Below, one piece after another: positions 1-7,521 of a stretch of DNA of 48,861 nt. How positions within the stretch are numbered: the first letter of the stretch is position 1; every line of letters begins with the position of its first letter. This stretch comes from Bacillota bacterium (GTDB lineage Bacteria; Bacillota; Clostridia; Oscillospirales; Acutalibacteraceae). Both the position numbers and the translations under genes were made by a program. A model generated the notes under the pieces. That model saw only the letters and a list, made by a program, of their open reading frames with translations. It did not search any database and had not been told where the DNA came from. The stretch is from NCBI GenBank assembly GCA_023391275.1, contig JAEWBE010000068.1:1-48861 (forward strand), given 5' to 3'.

Positions 1-222
1 CGCCAGTGCCATGGTATCGGGGCGCGAATGGGGCTCGATATAGCCTAAAACAACATCCGCCCCGGCTTTCTGTTCAGAATGGGCGGCATCCAGCATGGCA
101 TAGGTTTTGCCCACGCCCGCCGCGTATCCGAAAAAGATCTTCAGTTTACCCCTCCTGGTTTTACTTTCCTGACCATTGATTATTTTCAGCAGTTCCTCCG
201 GGGTCGGGCGCGTGTCGCTCAT
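1..222 (-). CDS. kdpD: KdpD sensor kinase, N-terminal part (runs off window)
   Basis: Only the first 74 codons are in the window; the gene continues past its left edge. The translation has the Walker-A-like segment GYAAGVGKTYAML followed by a GADVVLGYIEPH segment. Both are typical of the N-terminal KdpD domain of the osmosensitive potassium sensor kinase, a membrane histidine kinase that works with KdpE. It starts at an ATG 18 bases after the kdpC stop codon, in the same direction, so it looks co-transcribed with kdp structural genes. Whether the rest of the kinase is intact cannot be seen. Confidence 0.88.
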   Translation of the reverse strand, partial: MSDTRPTPEELLKIINGQESKTRRGKLKIFFGYAAGVGKTYAMLDAAHSEQKAGADVVLGYIEPHSRPDTMALA

Positions 223-240
223 TCGATTCACCTCTTGTTG

Positions 241-846
241 CTATTTTAAAATGCCGTCCAGCGCAAGATTAACATCCAGAACATTCACCGTGTCCTCACC
301 AAACACATTTAAAAATTTTCCGCTCGTATATTTGGCAATGATATCGCGCACTTGCTGTTCAGGCATACTTCTGGCTTTCGCGACCCGCGCAATCTGATAA
401 TCCGCGGCGGCAGGGGAAATATCCGGGTCAAGCCCGCTGCCGGAACAGGTAACAAGATCTTCCGGAATAGGGACGCCTTTTTTGTCCGGATTAGCAGCCT
501 GTATTTTCGCGACCCGCTGTGTAACCAGTTCCCGGTACTTGTCGCTTGCAGGATTTAAATTGGACGGCACAGCATACATTAAGGCCTTTCCGTCCGCATC
601 CTGAAACGTCTTCGTATCCAGATTCATGATACGGCCCCAAAGGTAGCCGTTCCCTGTAAATTGCTGTGCCAAAAGCACGCTGCCATATTTCTTTCCATTT
701 ATTTCAATTATACTACCGTTTACCTGATTATGAAATAAAAGCTGCGAAATTCCGGTAACAGCCAATGGATAAAGCAAGCCGCAAAGCAGCGTAAAAAGCA
801 ATAACGCACCAAGCGCCTTCGTCCAAATAGATTTAAAAAATTTCAT
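241..846 (-). CDS. kdpC: KdpC, subunit of the potassium-transporting P-type ATPase
   Basis: The 201-residue product has one N-terminal membrane segment (about residues 8-32) and an extracytoplasmic domain with the family features GSVLLAQQF and CSGSGLDPDISPAAA. KdpC is the small chaperone-like subunit of the KdpFABC high-affinity K+ pump. The ATG at 846 is preferred over the upstream one at 870 because an AGGAGGCAC ribosome site (852-860) lies just ahead of it and the protein then begins with the basic MKFFKS of KdpC proteins. It sits 13 bases after the kdpB stop and before kdpD. Because kdpB is truncated here, KdpC probably has no functional pump to join unless another kdp copy exists. Confidence 0.92.
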   Translation of the reverse strand: MKFFKSIWTKALGALLLFTLLCGLLYPLAVTGISQLLFHNQVNGSIIEINGKKYGSVLLAQQFTGNGYLWGRIMNLDTKTFQDADGKALMYAVPSNLNPASDKYRELVTQRVAKIQAANPDKKGVPIPEDLVTCSGSGLDPDISPAAADYQIARVAKARSMPEQQVRDIIAKYTSGKFLNVFGEDTVNVLDVNLALDGILK

Positions 847-859
847 ATTATGTGCCTCC

Positions 860-1116
860 TTAAGAAACACCGAACAAAGTCAGTAAAACATCAATCAGTT
901 TAACAAAAACAAAAGGAGCAGCAAGACCGCCAAGTCCATAAATCAAAAGATTTCTCGAGAGCAGCTTTTTAGCCGGGACCTCGCGGTATTTCACCCCCTT
1001 TAATGCGAGGGGAATCAGGGCGACGATGATCAGTGCGTTATAAATGATGGCCGATAAAATAGCGGTATTGGAACTGTGAAGACCCATAATGTTCAGCGCC
1101 GCAAGGCCGGGGTAGC
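860..1116 (-). pseudogene. kdpB: KdpB C-terminal remnant (truncated P-type ATPase catalytic subunit)
   Basis: The reading frame gives the final membrane region of KdpB, including YPGLAALNIMGLHS, NALIIVALIPLALKG and the C-terminal LLIYGLGGL block, ending at a TAA at 860-862. Full KdpB is about 680-700 residues; here only about 85 remain. Homology stops abruptly near 1116, and the adjoining DNA is coding-like on the opposite strand. The phosphorylation motif, nucleotide-binding domain and most membrane segments are absent. This is a clean truncation, either a real deletion or rearrangement or an assembly join. Confidence 0.85.
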
Positions 1117-1314
1117 TTAAACAAAGATCAGCAGGATATTGCAAACAAGCTTGACTTATCTATATATGAGCTTGAAAAAGTCATTAATGGGAAAAATCAG
1201 CCACTAGTCAATATAAAAGGCAAGGTTGAGTTTTCAAACATTGAAGCTTTGGAAAAAGCAATTGAAGGCGAATCCGGTGGGCAATCCGGCAGCCAGCAGT
1301 CCAGCGAAGGGTAA
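1117..1314 (+). pseudogene. C-terminal fragment of an unidentified protein, abutting the kdpB break
   Basis: One plus-strand frame is open from the kdpB breakpoint to a TAA at 1312-1314, giving about 64 residues with no start codon of its own. It begins DQQDIANKLDLSIYELEKVI, continues with an INGKNQPLVNI-like segment, and ends in a Gly/Ser/Gln-rich tail (GGQSGSQQSSEG). The first part reads like a helix-turn-helix or repeat-type domain, but I do not recognise the family. Its 5' end is missing, consistent with fusion of two truncated genes at about 1116. Confidence 0.4.
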
Positions 1315-1371
1315 TCCGGCAGCCAGCAATCCACGGAGAGCATGGTTTGCAGCAGATAAATGTGTCGCTAC

Positions 1372-1397
1372 TTCAGGCGGCTTTTCAGCCGCCTGAA
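1372..1397. terminator. Hairpin, 10-bp perfect stem
   Basis: TTCAGGCGGC and GCCGCCTGAA pair around a TTTTCA loop. It lies 57 bases after the stop of the plus-strand fragment ending at 1314, so it probably was that gene's terminator, although no clear T-run follows on either side. Confidence 0.5.
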
Positions 1398-1509
1398 CCA
1401 ATACAAAATTCTAATGAAACAACAGTAAAATGAACTGTATAAGTTATGATCTTCTTCGCTCACTCAATTGTGATTAATAAACATAATGGGAAGCGCGCTT
1501 TTGCTTCTA

Positions 1510-1641
1510 TCTGCTAAAGAATATGGCATTATCCCCTCCATGTCAAGACGGTGGAATCCTTATGACAATGCCATAGCCGAAAATTTCTTCTCCATCCTAA
1601 AAACAAAGTGCATCTATCGGCAAAGAATTCAGACCTTTGAC
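1510..1641 (+). pseudogene. IS3-family transposase (OrfB) internal fragment
   Basis: The frame reads AKEYGIIPSMSRRWNPYDNA followed by IAENFFSILKTKCIYR and a QTFD segment, which is the C-terminal part of the DDE integrase core of IS3/IS150-type transposases. Upstream residues including the first catalytic Asp region and the true C-terminus are missing. The homology runs into the antisense 3' end of the neighbouring PfkB kinase gene. It resembles the better-preserved remnant at 11190-11500 and lies in the same orientation. Confidence 0.7.
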
Positions 1642-2603
1642 TCCAAAACGCTTCTACAGTACAGGTCCATAACATCTTCCAAATAGGGCATCGCGGGGAT
1701 TGCCCCCCTCTTCTGCACACACAGAGTTGCCACTGCATTGGCAAATGTTAAAAAGTCTTTTGCGTCTTCCTGTGTTAATTCCTCTGGTCTTTTATTATTC
1801 TGAATCAGTTTGTATAAGAAGCCCCCCCAGAAGGAATCTCCCGCCCCTGTGGTATCAACAACCGAACAATCGACTGCTTTTACCTGAGCCAGTGAATCTC
1901 TGGTGCGGATCAGGGCTCCGTCAGGGCCTAAAGTAACTACAACACAAGAAATCCCCCTATCGATTAAAACCTGGGATGACTCTTCGGGAGATTGGGATTC
2001 CGTGAGCAGCCCGCTCTCTTCATCACTGATTTTTATGACGTCAACAAATGGAAGTACACTCCTCATGATCGCTTTCGCCTCATTTTTACTGTGCCACAGT
2101 AATTTCCGGTAATTAGGGTCATATGAAATAATCGCGCCGGCTGATTTTGCGGCAATTATTGCAGCCAGTGTCGCAGAACGCGCAGGTTCATCTGTTAAAG
2201 ACAGAGAGCCGAAGTGAAAAATTTTTGTATTCCCAATAATTTCTTTCCTTAATTCTTCCGGCTTAAGGCAAGTATCCGCTCCCGGCTTGCGCGCAAAAGA
2301 AAAGCTTCTTTCACCGGTTTCGGACAACTCAACAAAAGCCAACGTCGTAAATATATTTGGGTCCTGCACTAATCCATCCGTATAGATATTTTTTGACGCC
2401 AGTGTTTCGCGCAAAAAATCCCCATGCATATCATTTCCCACTTTGCCAATAAACGCGGTCTTCAGCCCTAAATTCGACAATGCACACAATACATTAGCGG
2501 GAGCCCCTCCAGGATTTTGTTCAAACAACCGCATTCCTGCGGAGGATCTACCGCAAGGAGTAAAATCAATCAGCAACTCACCCAAAGCTGTAACATCAAA
2601 CAT
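1629..2603 (-). CDS. PfkB-family carbohydrate kinase, fructokinase-like
   Basis: The 324-residue product has the ribokinase/PfkB fold signatures: GELLIDF at residues 8-14, GGAPANV at 32-38, and the C-terminal anion-hole and catalytic-base motif DTTGAGD (about 250-256). It most resembles fructokinases, ATP-dependent kinases acting on a free sugar in the cytoplasm. The ATG at 2603 has a GAGGTGG ribosome site. It is the last gene of the cassette that begins with the ROK regulator at 10285, 72 bases after the rbsD-like gene. Its last few codons run into IS remnant DNA, so the extreme C-terminus may be altered. Natural substrate uncertain; a ketose made by the neighbouring dehydrogenases is plausible. 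Confidence 0.85.
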   Translation of the reverse strand: MFDVTALGELLIDFTPCGRSSAGMRLFEQNPGGAPANVLCALSNLGLKTAFIGKVGNDMHGDFLRETLASKNIYTDGLVQDPNIFTTLAFVELSETGERSFSFARKPGADTCLKPEELRKEIIGNTKIFHFGSLSLTDEPARSATLAAIIAAKSAGAIISYDPNYRKLLWHSKNEAKAIMRSVLPFVDVIKISDEESGLLTESQSPEESSQVLIDRGISCVVVTLGPDGALIRTRDSLAQVKAVDCSVVDTTGAGDSFWGGFLYKLIQNNKRPEELTQEDAKDFLTFANAVATLCVQKRGAIPAMPYLEDVMDLYCRSVLESKV

Positions 2604-2629
2604 ATAGCCACCTCATTACTAATTTAATA

Positions 2630-2659
2630 ACAGCGGATACTTTGGTAAGTATCCGCTGT
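2630..2659 (-). repeat. Intercistronic hairpin between rbsD-like and pfkB genes
   Basis: A perfect 13-bp stem (ACAGCGGATACTT and its complement) with a TGGT loop lies between the rbsD-like stop and the kinase ribosome site. No T-run follows, so mRNA stabilisation or partial termination is more likely than full termination. Confidence 0.6.
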
Positions 2660-2675
2660 CAATTGGGGGAGAAAC

Positions 2676-3095
2676 TTATTTTTCACAATACCAGCGAGGA
2701 CCGCCTGCGGAAACTAAAACAATATTTGAATTCGCTGTAAAGTCACCGGTGCGAATCACAAATTTGACCTGCTTTGTAATTTCATCACGCAGTACGGGAT
2801 GAGGCACAATTTCAACATCAATTTCCTGATCGAAGCAGGACAAAAACTCCGCCTGCCTGGAAGGACTGACATCAACAGTAGCCTGTGAAAGGATTATCTT
2901 TTCAACAGAAAAATGTTTAAGTACTTCTTTTAACACTTCAATGGCTGTCGGAGTATTCGGTGCTAAGGAAAGATCTATCACTTTCGTTGTATTTGGTACG
3001 GCAAGACCGGCATCTACAATCATCATTTTATCTGTATGCCCCATCTTGCTTATTTCCGCCGCAATTTCACGATTTAATATTCCTGTTTCTGTCAT
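2676..3095 (-). CDS. rbsD: RbsD/FucU-type sugar mutarotase (D-ribose pyranase-like)
   Basis: The 139-residue protein starts MTETGILNREIAAEISKMGH, the characteristic RbsD/FucU N-terminus with the catalytic-region His at position 20, followed by DAGLAVP. Family members interconvert pyranose/furanose or anomeric forms of a sugar in the cytoplasm as decamers. The ATG at 3095 is chosen over one at 3137 because TCCTCC (3101-3106, an AGGAGG site on the minus strand) directly precedes it and the family begins at this residue. It lies 10 bases after the Fe-dehydrogenase stop and is clearly co-transcribed. Whether the sugar is ribose is not certain, because dehydrogenases rather than a ribokinase dominate the operon. 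Confidence 0.87.
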   Translation of the reverse strand: MTETGILNREIAAEISKMGHTDKMMIVDAGLAVPNTTKVIDLSLAPNTPTAIEVLKEVLKHFSVEKIILSQATVDVSPSRQAEFLSCFDQEIDVEIVPHPVLRDEITKQVKFVIRTGDFTANSNIVLVSAGGPRWYCEK

Positions 3096-3105
3096 GACTG
3101 TCCTC

Positions 3106-4269
3106 CTATCTCTCGTAGCAGCGCATAAGAATATCATACATTTCGTCGATGGTGGCTATGCGGGGATTATTCTTGTAATCGCCCAATACCTGACCGCAGT
3201 CGGCAATTGCGCGTATATCATCTTTTGTGACGTTTAAATCTTTGAATCCGAACCACAGGCCGATTTTCTTCAGAAACTCATCAATTGCCTCGCAGCTTTT
3301 CTCAGCAGAGGTTTCATCTGATTCCTCGTTTAGCGCAGGATTAAAAATTTTGCCCACAGTGGCAAACTTTTTAATGGCGGCAGGATATGTATAGCGTGTA
3401 AACTCAGGATAGATTGCCGCCAATGACTGCCCGTGAGTAACATGTGGGCAATGGCCTCCAACCTGCATACCCAAACCATGGGGCAATGTTACGCCGGCTG
3501 AAGCATTGGTCAGTCCTCCTAATGTATCTGCCCATGCCATCTTGGAACGTGCTTCTATATCATTTCCATCAGTAAGTGCTTTGGGAAGATATTCCGCAAT
3601 AATTTTGATCGCTTCAATTGCTAAAGTTTCGGCCATCGGATTAGTGCCTACAGAGAGATACGCTTCGAAATTATGGCAGAACGCGTCAAATCCGGTTTGC
3701 GCCGTAACACTCGCAGGCATTGTCGCAGTAACCTCCGGGTCAACAATCGCAACACGGGGGAAAATGTTTTTATTCCAAATTGCTGATTTATCTTTTGCTT
3801 CCGTCTTTGTGATAACGGCGCAGGGAGTAGTTTGAGAACCCGTTCCCGCTGTGGTGCTGATTGCTATGATCGGTAAAGTTTTTTCTGTCGGACCGGCAGT
3901 ATAATGCAAATAATCCCATGCAGTGCCAGGATGAGTTGCCTCAACCGCAATTGCCTTTGCCGTGTCCATAGAAGAGCCGCCGCCCAACCCGATAACAACG
4001 TTCGCGCCCAATTTTTTTGCCATATCAGCGCCTGCGGTTACTACATCCGTGGTCGGGTTGGGAATTACTCCGTCAAAATGCTCTACAGTGACTCCTGCAT
4101 CGGTAAGGGATTTTTTAACTTTAGCGTAAAGCTCCGATACTGCCGGAAATTCCGGTACGGTTACCAGTAAGGCCCTTTTGCCATAACGGACAGCAATTTT
4201 TCCTACTTCTTTTACGCGTCCGCATCCAAAAACTATTTCGGTCGGTGCAAAATAATTAAACTGTTTCAT
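3106..4269 (-). CDS. Iron-containing alcohol dehydrogenase
   Basis: The 387-residue product has the group III Fe-ADH architecture: an N-terminal nucleotide-binding half with GGGSSMDTAKA (about 96-106) and an all-helical metal-binding half with DAFCHNFEAY and an HGLGMQVGGH...HGQSL segment supplying the histidine ligands. These enzymes interconvert alcohols and aldehydes or ketones with NAD(P)H. AAAGGGG precedes the ATG at 4269. It sits between a Zn-type dehydrogenase and rbsD-like in one operon. Two unrelated dehydrogenases in a sugar-import operon suggest a polyol substrate or disposal of an aldehyde product. Substrate not identifiable from sequence. Confidence 0.87.
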   Translation of the reverse strand: MKQFNYFAPTEIVFGCGRVKEVGKIAVRYGKRALLVTVPEFPAVSELYAKVKKSLTDAGVTVEHFDGVIPNPTTDVVTAGADMAKKLGANVVIGLGGGSSMDTAKAIAVEATHPGTAWDYLHYTAGPTEKTLPIIAISTTAGTGSQTTPCAVITKTEAKDKSAIWNKNIFPRVAIVDPEVTATMPASVTAQTGFDAFCHNFEAYLSVGTNPMAETLAIEAIKIIAEYLPKALTDGNDIEARSKMAWADTLGGLTNASAGVTLPHGLGMQVGGHCPHVTHGQSLAAIYPEFTRYTYPAAIKKFATVGKIFNPALNEESDETSAEKSCEAIDEFLKKIGLWFGFKDLNVTKDDIRAIADCGQVLGDYKNNPRIATIDEMYDILMRCYER

Positions 4270-4286
4270 ATCGATTGCCCCTTTTC

Positions 4287-5306
4287 TTATTCCATCTCAA
4301 TAATAACTTTCATTGCTTTGTCTTTTTGCTCATCGATGATTTGGTATGCAGTGGGATAATCCATAAACTGAACGCGATGGGTGATCAACGCATTAAACTC
4401 AATCAATCCCTTTTTGACCAACTCAATTGCCTTTTGATAATCTTCCACACGGTACATGGCTGTTCCGATTAAGCGCAGTTCATGGTCCTGAATAAAGCCC
4501 ATGTTGATCGTTCCAAGATCGGCAAAAACCCCCACTACAACAATGTCGCTGCCTTTTCGCGCATATTCAATCGCCTGCTTCATCGTCGCATTGATACCGA
4601 TGCACTCAAAAACAACATCCGCACCATCCTTGCCAAAGCATTCGATAATTGCCTCTTTTAAATCTTTTTCTTTTGGATTCACCGTATTGATTCCGCATTT
4701 TTCAGCAGTTGCCAAACGGTACGCGCTCAGCTCAGAAAGCAATACTTTAGATGCTCCCATAGCTTTTGCAGTCTGTGCCACGAGATTTCCGATTGGGCCG
4801 CCGCCGAGTACCAAAACGCCCTTGCCCTTTACATCACCGTATCTTCTTACGGCATGAACCGCCACCGCAAGCGGTTCAATCATGGCGCCATGTTCAAAGC
4901 TCATACCATCCGGAAGCTTCAATGCTTTCTCAGCGTCTACAACAAAATATTCGCTTGCCATACCCGTGGTCTGAAAGCCCATAACTTTCAGTTCTTCACA
5001 GTCGTTATACATTCCATGAGTACAGGGATAACACTTTCCACAAACCACCTGAGGCTGAATCGTAACCGCGTCACCGACTTTTACATTTGTGACGTCTTTT
5101 CCCACTTCCTCCACAACTGCGGAAACCTCATGACCCTGCACAACCGGATAACTGGTATAGGGGTGCTTTCCATGGTTTACATGAATATCCGACCCACAGA
5201 CACCAATGCATTTCATTTTTACTTTAATCTGGTTTGCCTTCACTTTGGGGACGGGAACATCGTGAAAAATTATTTTCCCTGGTTCTGTCATAACTGCCTG
5301 AATCAT
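4287..5306 (-). CDS. Zinc-dependent medium-chain dehydrogenase (sorbitol/threonine dehydrogenase-like)
   Basis: The 339-residue protein has catalytic zinc ligands Cys37 (GVCGSD) and His59-Glu60 (GHE). It also has a four-cysteine structural zinc site CGKCYPC...C around residue 100 and a Rossmann motif VLVLGGGPIGN. This is the MDR family of polyol and threonine dehydrogenases, NAD(P)-dependent and cytoplasmic. AAAAGGAG precedes the start. It follows the binding-protein gene after a hairpin and precedes the Fe-ADH by 17 bases. In context, oxidation of an imported alditol to a ketose is the most economical reading, but this is inference. Confidence 0.88.
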   Translation of the reverse strand: MIQAVMTEPGKIIFHDVPVPKVKANQIKVKMKCIGVCGSDIHVNHGKHPYTSYPVVQGHEVSAVVEEVGKDVTNVKVGDAVTIQPQVVCGKCYPCTHGMYNDCEELKVMGFQTTGMASEYFVVDAEKALKLPDGMSFEHGAMIEPLAVAVHAVRRYGDVKGKGVLVLGGGPIGNLVAQTAKAMGASKVLLSELSAYRLATAEKCGINTVNPKEKDLKEAIIECFGKDGADVVFECIGINATMKQAIEYARKGSDIVVVGVFADLGTINMGFIQDHELRLIGTAMYRVEDYQKAIELVKKGLIEFNALITHRVQFMDYPTAYQIIDEQKDKAMKVIIEME

Positions 5307-5337
5307 ATTCAGTTTCTCCTTTTGTAATATTTAATGT

Positions 5338-5371
5338 AGGGGGAATGCTTATTCACTCAAGCATTCCCCCT
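5338..5371 (-). repeat. Intercistronic hairpin after the RbsB-like gene
   Basis: A perfect 13-bp stem (AGGGGGAATGCTT) with an 8-base loop lies between the binding-protein stop and the Zn-dehydrogenase start. Position and strength resemble mRNA-stabilising or attenuating hairpins that raise binding-protein expression relative to downstream genes. Confidence 0.65.
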
Positions 5372-5395
5372 GATTATAGCAAGTGTATTTGCGTG

Positions 5396-6433
5396 TTATT
5401 TTGCTACGTAGTAGTCCGCAACATTGTCCTTGGTTACAATTGTAGTGCCTGTATCAATAAAGCCCGGGAGATCTTTGGCCGGAAGCTTATGAGCCAATTG
5501 ATAGAGGAAGTTCATGGACCAGTAACCCATGTTATAAGTACCCTGTGCAACTGTAGCTTCAATCTGACCATTCTTAATCATATCAAGAACAGCAGAATCG
5601 GTATCGAAGGACATTACTTTAATATCCTTGAGTCCGGATTCCTGCACTGCCGTAGGACCTGCGACGCCAGCTGCACCGTCCATGCAGAATACACCGTTAA
5701 TGGAGGAATCCGCCTGTAATGCCGCTGCCATATTTTTGGTGGCCTCCGTCTGATCGCCTTTATCGTTTACTTTTGCGGCAACCTTCAGGTTCGGCGCGGA
5801 TTTGGCACAATATTCTTCAAACCCTTTCACACGGGATTCCGAATTTTCCGCTCCCACGGTGTAAAGCAATGCAACTTTTCCACCATTCGGCATAATCTTT
5901 GCGAAATATGCCGCTGCATCTGCGCCGGCTTGCTCATTGCCCGTTGAAAGGTAAGAACTGCGGCCGGAATCCGGGGAATCAGAATCAAAGGTAACAACCT
6001 GAATACCTGCTTCACGTGCTTTTTGAATAGGTTCTTTCAGGGCATCGGCATTGACACAGGTCACGGCGATTCCCTTCGGACTCTTTGCGACAACCTGTTC
6101 GAATGCAGTTACTTCTTTTGCAACGTCGGCAGTTGGGTCGCCTGCATAGACTGTCTTAATACCAAACATATTGCCGGCTTCCTGAAAGCCTTTAAAGCAC
6201 GTTTTCCAATAATCGATACCGGAGAGGAAAGAAATCATGTAATATTCTTCGGACGGATCACCAACAAGTACAGAACCCTTAGCGGAAGAACCTGCGGCTG
6301 CTGTGGTAGATGCAGCGCCAGCGCCGGAATTCGTTCCATTTGCTGCAGACGCAGCCCCCGTCCCCGAATTGCAGCCACTGAACACTGTTGCTAGAAGAGC
6401 GATGGAAACCAGCATTGACAATACTTTTTTCAT
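5396..6433 (-). CDS. Sugar ABC transporter substrate-binding lipoprotein (RbsB-like)
   Basis: The 345-residue protein starts with a lipoprotein signal peptide (MKKVLSMLVSIALLATVFSG then Cys), a Ser/Ala/Gly linker, and a type I periplasmic-binding fold of the RbsB/LacI-like class (GDPTADVAKEVTAFEQ, FDSDSPDSGRSSYLSTGNEQ). It would be anchored outside the membrane and deliver a monosaccharide or polyol to the permease encoded at 6541-7521. A strong AAGGAGG site precedes the ATG. It is separated by 107 bases from the permease gene and followed by a hairpin. Ligand identity cannot be fixed by eye. Confidence 0.9.
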   Translation of the reverse strand: MKKVLSMLVSIALLATVFSGCNSGTGAASAANGTNSGAGAASTTAAAGSSAKGSVLVGDPSEEYYMISFLSGIDYWKTCFKGFQEAGNMFGIKTVYAGDPTADVAKEVTAFEQVVAKSPKGIAVTCVNADALKEPIQKAREAGIQVVTFDSDSPDSGRSSYLSTGNEQAGADAAAYFAKIMPNGGKVALLYTVGAENSESRVKGFEEYCAKSAPNLKVAAKVNDKGDQTEATKNMAAALQADSSINGVFCMDGAAGVAGPTAVQESGLKDIKVMSFDTDSAVLDMIKNGQIEATVAQGTYNMGYWSMNFLYQLAHKLPAKDLPGFIDTGTTIVTKDNVADYYVAK

Positions 6434-6540
6434 AATAATAACTCCTCCTTATTTTGAAGATGCATTGTGCACCTTTCTTGCCACAAATTTAAACGCGTCT
6501 TGAAGTTACTTAACTGAAATAAGTTCTCTGTTAAAAAGAA

Positions 6541-7521
6541 TTACTTCTTTTTGCGGTGAGAAACATAATCCAAAGTAACTGCAAGAACCAAAATTGCTCC
6601 CGTTACGAAATCCTGCCAATACACAGAAACGTCCAGCATAACCAGTGCAGAATTGACGAGATTCAGCAAAATAACACCGAGGACTGCGCCCAGAACACTG
6701 CCGACTCCGCCGCTCATGCTGGTACCGCCAATAACAGCGGCTGCAATCGCTCTTGTTTCCGCCATATTCCCCAACTGCGGCGTGGCAACATTGAACCTTG
6801 CCAAGCTTAGGATTCCAGCCAGTGTTGCTAAAGCCGCAGATAATATGTAAACCCAAATTTTCACTTTGGAGACATTTACGCCGGAAAGTTTTGCGGCATT
6901 TTCATTGCTGCCGACATAAAAAATATTTCGAAATACGTTGGATCTTTTCATCATCATATCCGCAAAGACTGCTACGATAATGAAGAACAGGAAAAGACTC
7001 GGGATTCCGACAACATCACCGGTACCAAAAAACTTAAAAGCAGTCGGAAGTCCTCCCATGGAGAGCGGAGAACCCTGAGTAAATATGTAAGCTGCACCTC
7101 TTGCCAAGCTCATCATACCAAGTGTCACAATAAACGGAGGCAATCCAATTTTGCTGACCATAAATCCATCGAAAAGTCCGACACCCACACCAACCAAAAG
7201 CGCGACCAATACTGACACCCAAATGTTTACCCCTGCCAGAAAAAGTGCGCCTGTAACAACGCAGGAGAGCGCTGAAACCGATCCCACAGAAATATCAATA
7301 CCGCCCAGTACCAGCACTACCGTTAAACCGATTGCCATAAGCCCGTCTGTTGAAAGTCCAATCGCCACTGCACGGATATTGCTCATCGAGAGAAATTTGG
7401 GTTGAATTATTGAAACAATTATTACGGCTAAGATAATGATCAGAAATACGCTTGATTCTCTGTGAGCAAAAAGATTTTTGATGATATTAGGTTTTTTCGC
7501 CACGGATTGCTCTGTTTTCAT
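6541..7521 (-). CDS. Sugar ABC transporter permease (RbsC-like)
   Basis: The product is 326 residues from the ATG at 7521, which overlaps the upstream ATPase stop as ATGA and has a GGGGAGA ribosome site; the longer upstream extension lies inside the ATPase gene. Hydrophobic segments span the protein, with the RbsC-family signatures GGIDISVGSV and AVIGGTSMSGGVGSVLGAVLG. It forms the membrane channel (likely homodimer) of the CUT2-type importer with the ATPase at 7518-9038 and the lipoprotein at 5396-6433. Confidence 0.9.
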   Translation of the reverse strand: MKTEQSVAKKPNIIKNLFAHRESSVFLIIILAVIIVSIIQPKFLSMSNIRAVAIGLSTDGLMAIGLTVVLVLGGIDISVGSVSALSCVVTGALFLAGVNIWVSVLVALLVGVGVGLFDGFMVSKIGLPPFIVTLGMMSLARGAAYIFTQGSPLSMGGLPTAFKFFGTGDVVGIPSLFLFFIIVAVFADMMMKRSNVFRNIFYVGSNENAAKLSGVNVSKVKIWVYILSAALATLAGILSLARFNVATPQLGNMAETRAIAAAVIGGTSMSGGVGSVLGAVLGVILLNLVNSALVMLDVSVYWQDFVTGAILVLAVTLDYVSHRKKK

